From Pimelobacter simplex (lineage in GTDB: Bacteria > Actinomycetota > Actinomycetes > Propionibacteriales > Nocardioidaceae): a stretch of 64,000 nucleotides of DNA. Below the pieces are notes generated by a model. It worked only from the letters and a program-made list of their open reading frames with translations. It had not been told where the DNA came from and searched no databases. The first letter of the stretch is position 1. Each line of letters opens with the position of its first letter. Below, piece by piece: positions 15,416 through 23,059 of this stretch. A program made the translations under genes and the position numbers. The stretch lies in the NCBI RefSeq assembly GCF_024662235.1, contig NZ_CP096276.1, forward strand, positions 5,208,001-5,272,000, written 5' to 3'.

Positions 15416-16836
15416 GCACCAGCGACCTCTGCTTCCGCACCGCCCGCGAGCTCGTCGGCCTCATGGAGGCCGGCGAGGTCTCGGCGGTCGACGTCGCCGA
15501 GGCCCACCTCGACCAGGTGGCCGCGGTGAACCCGGCGGTCAACGCCGTCGTCTCGCTCGACCCCGAGATCACCCTCGCCGACGCCCGCGCGGCGGACGAC
15601 GCCCGCGCCGCCGGCCGGTCGCTCGGACCGCTGCACGGCCTGCCCATGGCGTTCAAGGACACCCACGACGCCGCGGGGTTCCCGACGACGTACGGGTCGC
15701 CGATCCATGCCGGCAACCGGCCGGCCGAGAGCGAGCTGCTGGTCGCCCGGCTGCGCGCCGCGGGCGTCGTCCGGCTGGGGAAGACGAACGTGCCTGAGTT
15801 CGCGTCCGGCTCGCACACCTTCAACAACCTCTTCGGCACCACCCGCAACCCCTACGACATCGCCCGCTCGGCGGGCGGGTCCAGCGGCGGGGCCGCCGCC
15901 AGCCTGGCCAGCGGCATGCAGCCGCTCGCCGACGGCAGCGACATGGGCGGCTCGCTGCGCAACCCGGCGTCCTTCTGCAATGTCGTCGGGCTGCGGCCGT
16001 CGCCGGGCCGGGTGCCGATCCATCCCGCTCCGCTGCCCTGGCAGACGCTCGCCGTCCAGGGCCCGATGGCGCGCAATGTCGACGACCTCGCCCTCATGCT
16101 CGGCGTCGTCGCCGGCCCCGACGACCGCGTGCCGCTCTCGATCACCGAGGACCCCGCGGTGTTCACGAGGACGCTCGAACGCGACCTCACCGGTCTCCGG
16201 ATCGGCTGGTCGCCCGACCTCGGCGGCGCCCTCCCGGTCGAGCGCGCCGTCGTCGACGTGATCCGCAAGCGCCTGCACCTCTTCGAGGACCTCGGCTGCG
16301 ACGTCATCGAGGTCGAGCCCGACTTCTCCGGCGCCGACCGCTGCTTCCGGACGCTGCGCGCCTGGCAGTTCCAGGCCACGTTCGGCGACCTCCTCACGGC
16401 GTACCCGGGGCAGCTGAAGCCCAGCCTGGAGGCCAACATCCGCGAGGGCGCCGAGGTCACCGCCGCCGACGTCGCGATGGCGTCGAGGATCCAGGGCGAG
16501 CTGTTCCAGCGCTTCGCGGCCGCCTTCGCCGACGAGTACGACGTGCTTGTGCTGCCGGTGAGCCAGGTGCTGCCCTTCGACGCCGACCTCGAGTACCCCA
16601 CCGTGATCGAGGGCGTCGCCCAGCAGACCTACCTCGACTGGATGGCGTCGTCGTACTACGTCAGCGCCGTCGGCCTGCCCGCGCTGTCGGTGCCCGCCGG
16701 CTTCAGCGACGGCGGGCTGCCGGTCGGGATGCAGCTCGTCGGGCCCTACCGGCAGGAGCGGCTGCTGCTGGAGGTCGGGCGCGGTCTGGAGATCGCCGCC
16801 GGGGACGGCGCCTTCGTCCGGCCCCCCGTCGGTTAG
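15412..16836 (+). CDS. amidase (amidase signature family)
   Basis: A 474-residue amidase-signature hydrolase. The Ser-cisSer-Lys triad is visible: K82 in MAFKDTHD, GGSSGG at 155-160 (cis-Ser) and the nucleophile S181 in DMGGSLRNPA. It hydrolyses a linear amide to acid plus ammonia. The start at 15412 is set by the ATGA overlap with the Mo large subunit. As the last gene of the operon, it may release ammonia from the ring-opened product made by HyuAB; it could also act on a carbamoyl group. It ends 11 nt from the convergent GH65 gene. Confidence 0.91.
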   Translation: MSTSDLCFRTARELVGLMEAGEVSAVDVAEAHLDQVAAVNPAVNAVVSLDPEITLADARAADDARAAGRSLGPLHGLPMAFKDTHDAAGFPTTYGSPIHAGNRPAESELLVARLRAAGVVRLGKTNVPEFASGSHTFNNLFGTTRNPYDIARSAGGSSGGAAASLASGMQPLADGSDMGGSLRNPASFCNVVGLRPSPGRVPIHPAPLPWQTLAVQGPMARNVDDLALMLGVVAGPDDRVPLSITEDPAVFTRTLERDLTGLRIGWSPDLGGALPVERAVVDVIRKRLHLFEDLGCDVIEVEPDFSGADRCFRTLRAWQFQATFGDLLTAYPGQLKPSLEANIREGAEVTAADVAMASRIQGELFQRFAAAFADEYDVLVLPVSQVLPFDADLEYPTVIEGVAQQTYLDWMASSYYVSAVGLPALSVPAGFSDGGLPVGMQLVGPYRQERLLLEVGRGLEIAAGDGAFVRPPVG

Positions 16837-16847
16837 TCGGTGGTCGG

Positions 16848-19385
16848 CTAGTCGCCGCTCGGCACGATCGCCGAGATCACTGTGCCGTCGGCCCGCTGGA
16901 TCCCCGCCGGGTAGGGCGGCTCCCCCTCCAGCCGCGGACCCTGGTGCGCGAGCGGCAGGGTCACCGCGGCGCCGGGCGCGAGCTTGACCACCTCGCCGCG
17001 CACCGAGACCGTGAGCGGCCCGTCGCCGTGCTCGATCACGAGGTCGAGCTCGCCGGTGCGGACGGTGACGCGGAGCCGGGTGCCGAGCAGGGTGACCCGG
17101 TAGGTCAGCGACGACCAGCCGTCGGGGAGACGCGGATCGATCTGCCATTGCTGGTCGCCCGCGGCCGAGCCGATGTCGCGGAAGCCGCCGAAGCCGGACA
17201 CCAGGGCGCTCCACACGCCGCCGGTCGAGGCGACGTGCACGCCGTCGGCGGTGTTGTTGTGGCGGTCGGCGAGGTCGACGAAGAGGGCCGACATGAAGTA
17301 GCGCAGGGCGAGCTCGTGGTAGCCGACCTCGGCCGCGACGACGGACTGCATGACCGCCGAGAGCGTCGAGTCGCCGGTGGTGATGGGGTCGTAGTAGTCG
17401 AAGTCGGCCTTCTTCTGCTCGGGCGTGAACTCCTCGCCCTGCAGGTAGAGCGCGAGGACGACGTCCGCCTGCTTGAGCACCTGGAACCGGTAGATCACCA
17501 GCGGGTGGTAGTGCAGGAGCAGGGGCCGCTTCTCGAGCGGAGTGTTCTCGAGGTCCCACATCTCGCGCTCCAGGAAGTGCGCGTCCTGCGGGTGGATGCC
17601 GAGGAACTCGTCGTAGGGGATCGACATGGCCTGGGCGGCCTCGGCCCACTCGTCGGGCTCGTCCGCTGTCAGCCCGGTACGCCGGACGAGGCCCTCGTAG
17701 GCCTCAGGGTCGTCGCGCTGCAGCTCCCACACGGCGCGGGCAGCGCGACGCAGGTTGAAGCGCGCGAGGACGTTCGTGTAGAGGTTGTCGTTGACGACGG
17801 TCGTGTACTCGTCGGGCCCGGTGACGCCGTGGATGTGGAACGTGCGCCGCGACTCGTCGCGCCAGAACCCCAGGTCGGCCCACAGCCGGGCGGTCTCGAC
17901 GAAGATGTCGACCGCCTCGCGCGCCAGGAACTCCTCGTCGCCGGTGGCGCCGACGTACTGGCTCAGGGCGTAGGCCACGTCGGCATCGATGTGGTACTGC
18001 GCCGTGCCGGCCGCGTAGTACGCCGACGCCTCGTGACCGTTGATCGTGCGCCAGGGGAACAGCGCGCCCTTCTGGGAGAGCTCGCGGGCGCGGTGCCGGG
18101 CGCTGGTGAGCAGCGCGTAGCGGAAGCGCAGGGCGTTCCGCGCGGCCCACGGCATCGTGTAGGTCAGGAACGGCATCACGTAGATCTCGGTGTCCCAGAA
18201 GTAGTGACCGCCGTAGCCCGAGCCGCTCACCCCCTTGGCCGCGATGCCCTGGCCCTCGGCGCGTGCGGAGGCCTGGAGCACGGCGAAGAGGTTCCATCGG
18301 ATCGCCTGCTGAATGGCGGGCTGGCCGGGAACCTCGACGTCGGCGCGCGCCCAGAAGTCGTCGAGCCAGGCGCGCTGGGCGGCGTACTGGCGGGGGAGCC
18401 CTTCTTCGTGGGTGCGGTCGAGGGTGCGCTCGCAGCGGTCGATCAGCTCGCGCGGGGGCACGGTCTGGGCGGTGTGGAAGGCGACGATCTTGGTCAGCGT
18501 GACCGGGACGCCGGGCTCGGCGGCGATCCGGTAGATCACCTTGGCGAGGTCGTCCTCGGAGTGCACGCTCATCGAGCAGGAGGACGTCGTCTCGAGCGTG
18601 TGGTCGGCGACGACGCCGACGGTCATCCCGCTCTGGACGGTGCGGTAGCCGAGCTTGATCCGGCCGGTCTCGGCGTCGGCGCCGTGGATCCGGGGCAGGA
18701 GCACGCGCCGGTCGAACGCCTCGGCCTTGCGCGGGTCGGCGGCGCCGCTCGGGGGCGTGCCCGCGAGCTCGGCGTCGGCGATCGGCTGCTCGACCTCCTC
18801 GTCCTGCCGGTTGACCAGCTGGGACGAGATCGCCAGCGAGGCGTGCTGGTCGAGCAGGGTCACCTCGAAGGTGAGGACGGCGAGGTGGCGCTGCTCCAGC
18901 GGCACCATCCGGGTGCTGCGCACCCGGACCCGCTTGCCGCCGGGCGTGCGCCACAGCAGGTCGCGCGAGAGCACGCCGCTGCGGAAGTCGAGCGCGCGCT
19001 CGTACTCGATCAGGTCGGCGACCGAGACCTGCAGCGGCTCGTCGTCGACGTAGAGCCGGATCACCTTGGGGTCGGGGACGTTGACGATCGTCTGCCCGAT
19101 GCGCGCGAAGCCGTAGGCCTCCTCGGCGTGCGAGATCGGCCAGGTCTCGTGGAAGCCGTTGATGAACGTGCCGTCCTGGTAGGCGTCGCGGCTCTCGGAG
19201 TAGTTGCCGCGCAGGCCGAGGTAGCCGTTGCCGACGCTGAACAGCGACTCCGTCGTGCCCAGGTCGGAGCCGTCGAAGCGGGTCTCGACGAGCCGCCACT
19301 CGTCGACGGGGAAGCGGGTGCGGTCGAGCGGGTCCTCCACCGACGGTGCGACGTGCGACGGGCCGGGGCCCTCGGGAGCGTTCAT
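16848..19385 (-). CDS. glycoside hydrolase family 65 disaccharide phosphorylase
   Basis: An 845-residue cytoplasmic GH65 enzyme. These inverting phosphorylases convert trehalose, maltose, kojibiose or nigerose plus phosphate to beta-glucose 1-phosphate plus glucose. The N-terminal beta-sandwich domain starts near LGTTESLFSVGNGYLGLRG. The (alpha/alpha)6 barrel holds GVTGPDEYTTVVNDN with the acid catalyst E526, and a C-terminal jelly roll follows. The choice among substrates cannot be read from motifs. The start overlaps the stop of the beta-phosphoglucomutase gene (4 nt), so the two are coupled and form a complete route to glucose 6-phosphate. Confidence 0.92.
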   Translation of the reverse strand: MNAPEGPGPSHVAPSVEDPLDRTRFPVDEWRLVETRFDGSDLGTTESLFSVGNGYLGLRGNYSESRDAYQDGTFINGFHETWPISHAEEAYGFARIGQTIVNVPDPKVIRLYVDDEPLQVSVADLIEYERALDFRSGVLSRDLLWRTPGGKRVRVRSTRMVPLEQRHLAVLTFEVTLLDQHASLAISSQLVNRQDEEVEQPIADAELAGTPPSGAADPRKAEAFDRRVLLPRIHGADAETGRIKLGYRTVQSGMTVGVVADHTLETTSSCSMSVHSEDDLAKVIYRIAAEPGVPVTLTKIVAFHTAQTVPPRELIDRCERTLDRTHEEGLPRQYAAQRAWLDDFWARADVEVPGQPAIQQAIRWNLFAVLQASARAEGQGIAAKGVSGSGYGGHYFWDTEIYVMPFLTYTMPWAARNALRFRYALLTSARHRARELSQKGALFPWRTINGHEASAYYAAGTAQYHIDADVAYALSQYVGATGDEEFLAREAVDIFVETARLWADLGFWRDESRRTFHIHGVTGPDEYTTVVNDNLYTNVLARFNLRRAARAVWELQRDDPEAYEGLVRRTGLTADEPDEWAEAAQAMSIPYDEFLGIHPQDAHFLEREMWDLENTPLEKRPLLLHYHPLVIYRFQVLKQADVVLALYLQGEEFTPEQKKADFDYYDPITTGDSTLSAVMQSVVAAEVGYHELALRYFMSALFVDLADRHNNTADGVHVASTGGVWSALVSGFGGFRDIGSAAGDQQWQIDPRLPDGWSSLTYRVTLLGTRLRVTVRTGELDLVIEHGDGPLTVSVRGEVVKLAPGAAVTLPLAHQGPRLEGEPPYPAGIQRADGTVISAIVPSGD

Positions 19386-20152
19386 CGGTCCTCCTCGGCC
19401 GGGTCGGCACCGGGCAGCAGCTGGGCCAGGTCGGTGACGACGAGGTCGGCTCCCGCCGCGGTCAGGGCGTCGGCCCCGGCCCCGCGGTCGACCCCGATCA
19501 CCAGCCCGAACTCACCGGCGTGACCGGCGGCCACCCCGTTGATCGCGTCCTCCAGGACGACGGCCCGCGCGTTCGTCGTCCCCAGGACGGTGGCCGCGTG
19601 GGCGAACGTGTCCGGGGCCGGCTTGCCGGGCAGCCCCAGCTCGGCAGCCAGCCCGCCGTGCATGACGAAGGCGAAGTCCTCGGTCATCCCGGCCGCCGCG
19701 ATCACCGCGGGCGCATTGCGCGAGGACGAGACCACCGCCAGCGGGATGCCCCGCCGGTGCAGCTCCTCGACCAGCCGCTTCGAGCCCGGGTACGCCGTGA
19801 CCCCCTCGGTGGCCAGGATCGCGCTGAACGCCTCGTTCTTGCGGTTGCCCAGCCCACAGATCGTCTCCGCCGTCGGCGGGTCGTCCGGGCTGCCCTCGGG
19901 GATCGTGATCTCGCGCGAGGCGAGCAGCGAGCGCACGCCGTCGTACCGGGGCTTGCCGTCGACGTAGGAGAAGTAGTCCTGCTCCGTGTACGGCGCATAG
20001 GCGACCCCGTCCGCGGCCGAGCGCGTCGTGAGGTACGTCGTGAACATCGCCTCCCAGGCGTGCATGTGCACCTCGGCTGTGGGGGTCACCACACCGTCGA
20101 GGTCGAAGAGCACCGCATCCCAGGCCTGCCAGTCGAGCGTCGTCCGAGCCAC
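19382..20152 (-). CDS. pgmB: HAD-family beta-phosphoglucomutase
   Basis: A 256-residue HAD hydrolase-fold protein with FDLDGVVTPTAEVHMHAW (nucleophile and acid/base Asp, with the His/Trp cap residues of beta-PGMs), VSSSRNAPA (motif II Ser), and VLEDAINGVAAGHAG (acidic motif). It converts beta-glucose 1-phosphate to glucose 6-phosphate. It directly precedes the GH65 phosphorylase, a known functional pair. The start is GTG at 20152; TAGCCT on the minus strand ends 6 nt upstream and there is no Shine-Dalgarno, so the mRNA is likely leaderless. Divergent from an ECF sigma gene. Confidence 0.88.
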   Translation of the reverse strand: MARTTLDWQAWDAVLFDLDGVVTPTAEVHMHAWEAMFTTYLTTRSAADGVAYAPYTEQDYFSYVDGKPRYDGVRSLLASREITIPEGSPDDPPTAETICGLGNRKNEAFSAILATEGVTAYPGSKRLVEELHRRGIPLAVVSSSRNAPAVIAAAGMTEDFAFVMHGGLAAELGLPGKPAPDTFAHAATVLGTTNARAVVLEDAINGVAAGHAGEFGLVIGVDRGAGADALTAAGADLVVTDLAQLLPGADPAEEDR

Positions 20153-20158
20153 CGGAAC

Positions 20159-20164
20159 AGGCTA
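20159..20164 (-). promoter_or_regulatory. -10 hexamer TAGCCT of the pgmB-GH65 operon (leaderless type)
   Basis: The minus strand reads TAGCCT, 6 nt, then the GTG at 20152. There is no ribosome-binding site. Confidence 0.45.
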
Positions 20165-20238
20165 GCCCGGCGACCTGGTCCGACCCCGCACCGCGAGATC
20201 GGATGACACACTCGTGCCCTTCTCGACAGGAACAGGAC

Positions 20239-20820
20239 ATGGGACTCTCCACGCCGTCGCCGCGGGAGCGTGAGCAGCGCTTCCGGGACATCTACGACGC
20301 GGCGTACGTCGACCTGCTGCGGTTCGTGCGCCGGCGCGTGCACCCGACGCACGCCGAGGACGTCGTCGGCGAGGTCATGCTCATCGCCTGGCGCCGCCTG
20401 GACGACGTTCCGGCCGACCTGCCCGCCGCGCGCGCCTGGCTGTTCGGCGTGGCCCGCAAGGTCCTCCAGAACGCCCGGCGCCGCGAGGACAAGCACGACG
20501 CCGTCGCCGTACGTCTCGCGGAGGCCCAGGACGATCCCGAACCCGTGGACGCCGGCCATCACCCCGACCTCGTCGCCTGCCGGATCGACCTGGGCGCGGC
20601 GTGGCCGCTCCTGAGCGCGACCGACCAGGAGGCGATCGCGCTCGCCGTCCTCGACGGGCTCACCGCGCCCGAGGCGGCCACAGTCCTGGGCATCTCGGCG
20701 ACCGCCTTCCGGCTGCGGCTCTCCCGGGCGCGGCGCACGCTGCGCCGGCACCTCGATCAGACCGACGCGGCCCGCGCTCCTGAACCCGTCCTCCCCGCTT
20801 CCGAGAGGAGCCCACGATGA
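20239..20820 (+). CDS. ECF-type RNA polymerase sigma factor
   Basis: A 193-residue sigma-70 family ECF factor. Region 2 is YVDLLRFVRRRVHPTHAEDVVGEVMLIAWRRL; region 4 is LDGLTAPEAATVLGISATAFRLRLSRAR with a clear HTH. There is no C-terminal extension. ATG at 20239 is chosen because AGGA (20228-20231) sits 7 nt upstream and family members start just before the RFRDIYDAAY segment; ATG at 20203 is possible. It overlaps the following membrane-protein gene by 4 nt, the usual layout for a sigma factor and its regulator. Targets are unknown. Confidence 0.87.
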   Translation: MGLSTPSPREREQRFRDIYDAAYVDLLRFVRRRVHPTHAEDVVGEVMLIAWRRLDDVPADLPAARAWLFGVARKVLQNARRREDKHDAVAVRLAEAQDDPEPVDAGHHPDLVACRIDLGAAWPLLSATDQEAIALAVLDGLTAPEAATVLGISATAFRLRLSRARRTLRRHLDQTDAARAPEPVLPASERSPR

Positions 20821-21644
20821 GCAAGCCCACCGCCGACCTCGTGCTGCTCACGTCCGCGCTGCGCCACCTCGACCCCGCACCGGATGCCGGGTTGAGCCAG
20901 GAGGAGCGCGACCGCGCTGACGCGGCCTTCGCGCGCATCGTGGCGACGCCCCCCGGTGCTCCGGTCCCCGTCGAGCCGGACCGACCCCACCGGCGCCGTC
21001 GGCGTCGCCGGATCCGGAACCGGCTGCTGGTCGCGGCCGGACTGGCCGGTGCCGTCGGCCTCGCCGGCCCGGCCCTGCTGCTCGGCGGCGGCAGCGCGTA
21101 CGGGACGTGGACCCCGAAGCCCGAGCCCCTCACGGCCGCGGCCGCGATCGAGGCCGGGGCCACCTGCCGCGCCGCGCTCGCCGTACCCGATCGTGGGGAG
21201 CGGGTCGCCCTGGCGGAGCGGCGAGGCACGTGGACCTACGTCCTCCTGACCGGTCCCCGCGGGGAGGCTGCTTGCGTGATGCCCGAGGCCCTCGTCGCCA
21301 GCGGGCGCCCCGACGACCGCGAGCGGAGCAAGGGCTTCCTCGGGACCTACACGCCCGACCCCTCGGCGCCCCCGGTCCTCGCCCCCGACGGCCTCGACGA
21401 GGACAGCACCATGGAGAGCAGCACCGACGAGGGATGGCTCGTGTGGACCTCGGGCTACGTCGGCAGCGGCGTCACCGGGGTCACCGTGCACACCTCCACG
21501 GGCCTCGACATCGAGGCCTCGGTCGCCGGCGGCCGGTACGCCGCGTGGTGGCCGTCGGTCGAACAGAGCTCCGAGCACCCGTCCGAGACGTGGTCGTACA
21601 CCGTGCACCTCGCCGACGGGAGCACCCGGCGCAGCACCGGCTGA
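20817..21644 (+). CDS. single-pass membrane protein paired with the ECF sigma factor (possible anti-sigma factor)
   Basis: A 275-residue protein. An N-terminal cytoplasmic part of about 60 residues is followed by a run of basic residues (HRRRRRRRIRNR), one transmembrane helix (LLVAAGLAGAVGLAGPALLL) and an extracytoplasmic domain of about 190 residues with two to three Cys. The ATGA overlap with the sigma gene means coupled translation. The topology fits an anti-sigma factor, but no HxxxCxxC zinc motif (ZAS) is present, so the assignment rests on position and topology. It resembles proteins called CU044_5270 family in other actinobacteria. Confidence 0.6.
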   Translation: MSKPTADLVLLTSALRHLDPAPDAGLSQEERDRADAAFARIVATPPGAPVPVEPDRPHRRRRRRRIRNRLLVAAGLAGAVGLAGPALLLGGGSAYGTWTPKPEPLTAAAAIEAGATCRAALAVPDRGERVALAERRGTWTYVLLTGPRGEAACVMPEALVASGRPDDRERSKGFLGTYTPDPSAPPVLAPDGLDEDSTMESSTDEGWLVWTSGYVGSGVTGVTVHTSTGLDIEASVAGGRYAAWWPSVEQSSEHPSETWSYTVHLADGSTRRSTG

Positions 21645-21655
21645 CGGCGCGATCC

Positions 21656-21687
21656 GGGTCACACCAGGGGTCGTTCGGGGTCACACC
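21656..21687 (+). promoter_or_regulatory. direct repeat GGGTCACACC x2, 22 bp apart, upstream of the P450
   Basis: Identical 10-mers at 21656-21665 and 21678-21687, spaced two helical turns start to start, about 40-70 nt before the P450 start. This is a typical layout for cooperative binding of an activator or repressor on one DNA face. Confidence 0.45.
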
Positions 21688-21725
21688 CGATGTATCGAGT
21701 GGTCTCATCTGGTGGAATACCGTCC

Positions 21726-23054
21726 ATGCGGCTCCCCCTCCTCGGCCCGATGCTCGGCCCGGTCAAGCAGCGCGTCGGCGTCTGGCTGCTCAACCGGACC
21801 ATGCGCAACGGCATCGACCTGCGCAAGCTGCGCTTCCTCCCCGAGTCGGTCACGCTCCCCCTCAAGCGCGACGGCCTGGACCCGCTCCCGGCGATGATGA
21901 AGGTCCAGGGCGAGGAGCCGGTCAAGAAGCTCGCCGACCTGTTCGGCAAGGGCGTCTGGCTCGTCAGCGGGTACGACGAGTCGCGCGAGGTCCTCGCCGG
22001 CGGTGCGGAGGTCTGGTCCAACGACCTCGGTCAGTTCGTCTCCCAGGAGGGCCGCTCCGACGAGGAGCAGATCGGCGGCCTCGGCATGACCGACCCGCCG
22101 CTGCACACCGCGCTGCGCCGCTACCTGACCCCCGAGTTCACGATGCGCCGGCTGGCCCGCCTCCAGCCCGGTATCGAGCAGATCGTCGGCCAGCGCCTCG
22201 ACGCGATGGCCGCGGCCGGTCGCGACGGCAAGCCGGTCGACATGGTCGAGGAGTTCGCCTTCGCGGTGCCCTTCGACGTCATCTGCGACCTGCTCGGCCT
22301 GCCCGTCGACGACCGGGCCCGGTTCCTCGAGCTCGGCGTCGCGCGCTTCGACCTCACCGAGGGTGGTGCCGGCGCCTTCGGGGCGGCCGCGCACACCCGG
22401 GAGTTCCTCATCAACGCGGTGCGCGAGCAGCGCGCCGACCCCGGTGACGGCCTGATCGGCGCCCTGCTCAAGGAGCACGGCGACGAGCTCGACGACGTCA
22501 CCCTCGGCGGCATCGCCGACGGCGTCTTCCTGGGCGGCTACGAGACCTCCGCGTCGATGCTGGCCCTCGGCGCCTACCTCATCGCGACCACGCCCCAGGC
22601 CGGCGAGATGCTGCGCTCCGACGACGCCGAGCAGGTCAACCGGGTCGTCGAGGAGCTGCTGCGCCACCTGTGCGTCGTCCAGCTCGCCTTCCTGCGGTTC
22701 GCCAAGCAGGACGTCGAGATCGGCGGGGTGCTGATCAAGGAGGGCGACGCGGTCGGCGTCTCGCTCCTCGCCGCCAACCGCGACCCGCGCCTGGCGCCGG
22801 ACCTCGACACCTTCGACCCGAGCCGCGAGCCCACTCGCCACCTGGCCTTCGGCTGGGGCATGCACCGCTGCGTCGGCGCCGAGCTGGCCCGGATGGAGCT
22901 GCGCACCGCGCTGCGGATGCTCGCCGAGCGGTTCCCCGACCTGGCCATGGCCAGCGACATCTCCGACCTCGACTTCCGCAAGCTCTCGGCCGTCTACGGC
23001 GTGGAGGCGCTCCCCGTCCTCACCGGCACCGAGCGCGAGCCGGCCTCGGCCTGA
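21726..23054 (+). CDS. cytochrome P450
   Basis: A 442-residue soluble bacterial P450. The I-helix oxygen-activation motif is GGYETS, the K-helix ExxR is EELLRH, and the heme-binding loop is FGWGMHRCVGAELAR with the thiolate ligand C382. No membrane anchor is seen. ATG at 21726 is preferred to ATG at 21690 because the usual P450 N-terminal region begins with RLPLLGP; GGTGGAA (21711-21717) is a weak ribosome-binding site. A flavoprotein oxidoreductase gene starts 5 nt after the stop, suggesting a shared transcript. The substrate is unknown. Confidence 0.9.
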   Translation: MRLPLLGPMLGPVKQRVGVWLLNRTMRNGIDLRKLRFLPESVTLPLKRDGLDPLPAMMKVQGEEPVKKLADLFGKGVWLVSGYDESREVLAGGAEVWSNDLGQFVSQEGRSDEEQIGGLGMTDPPLHTALRRYLTPEFTMRRLARLQPGIEQIVGQRLDAMAAAGRDGKPVDMVEEFAFAVPFDVICDLLGLPVDDRARFLELGVARFDLTEGGAGAFGAAAHTREFLINAVREQRADPGDGLIGALLKEHGDELDDVTLGGIADGVFLGGYETSASMLALGAYLIATTPQAGEMLRSDDAEQVNRVVEELLRHLCVVQLAFLRFAKQDVEIGGVLIKEGDAVGVSLLAANRDPRLAPDLDTFDPSREPTRHLAFGWGMHRCVGAELARMELRTALRMLAERFPDLAMASDISDLDFRKLSAVYGVEALPVLTGTEREPASA

Positions 23055-23059
23055 GCACG

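Noticed and set aside
16944..19523. 859-residue plus-strand open frame
   Set aside because: Antisense to the GH65 phosphorylase; no domain motif and biased composition.
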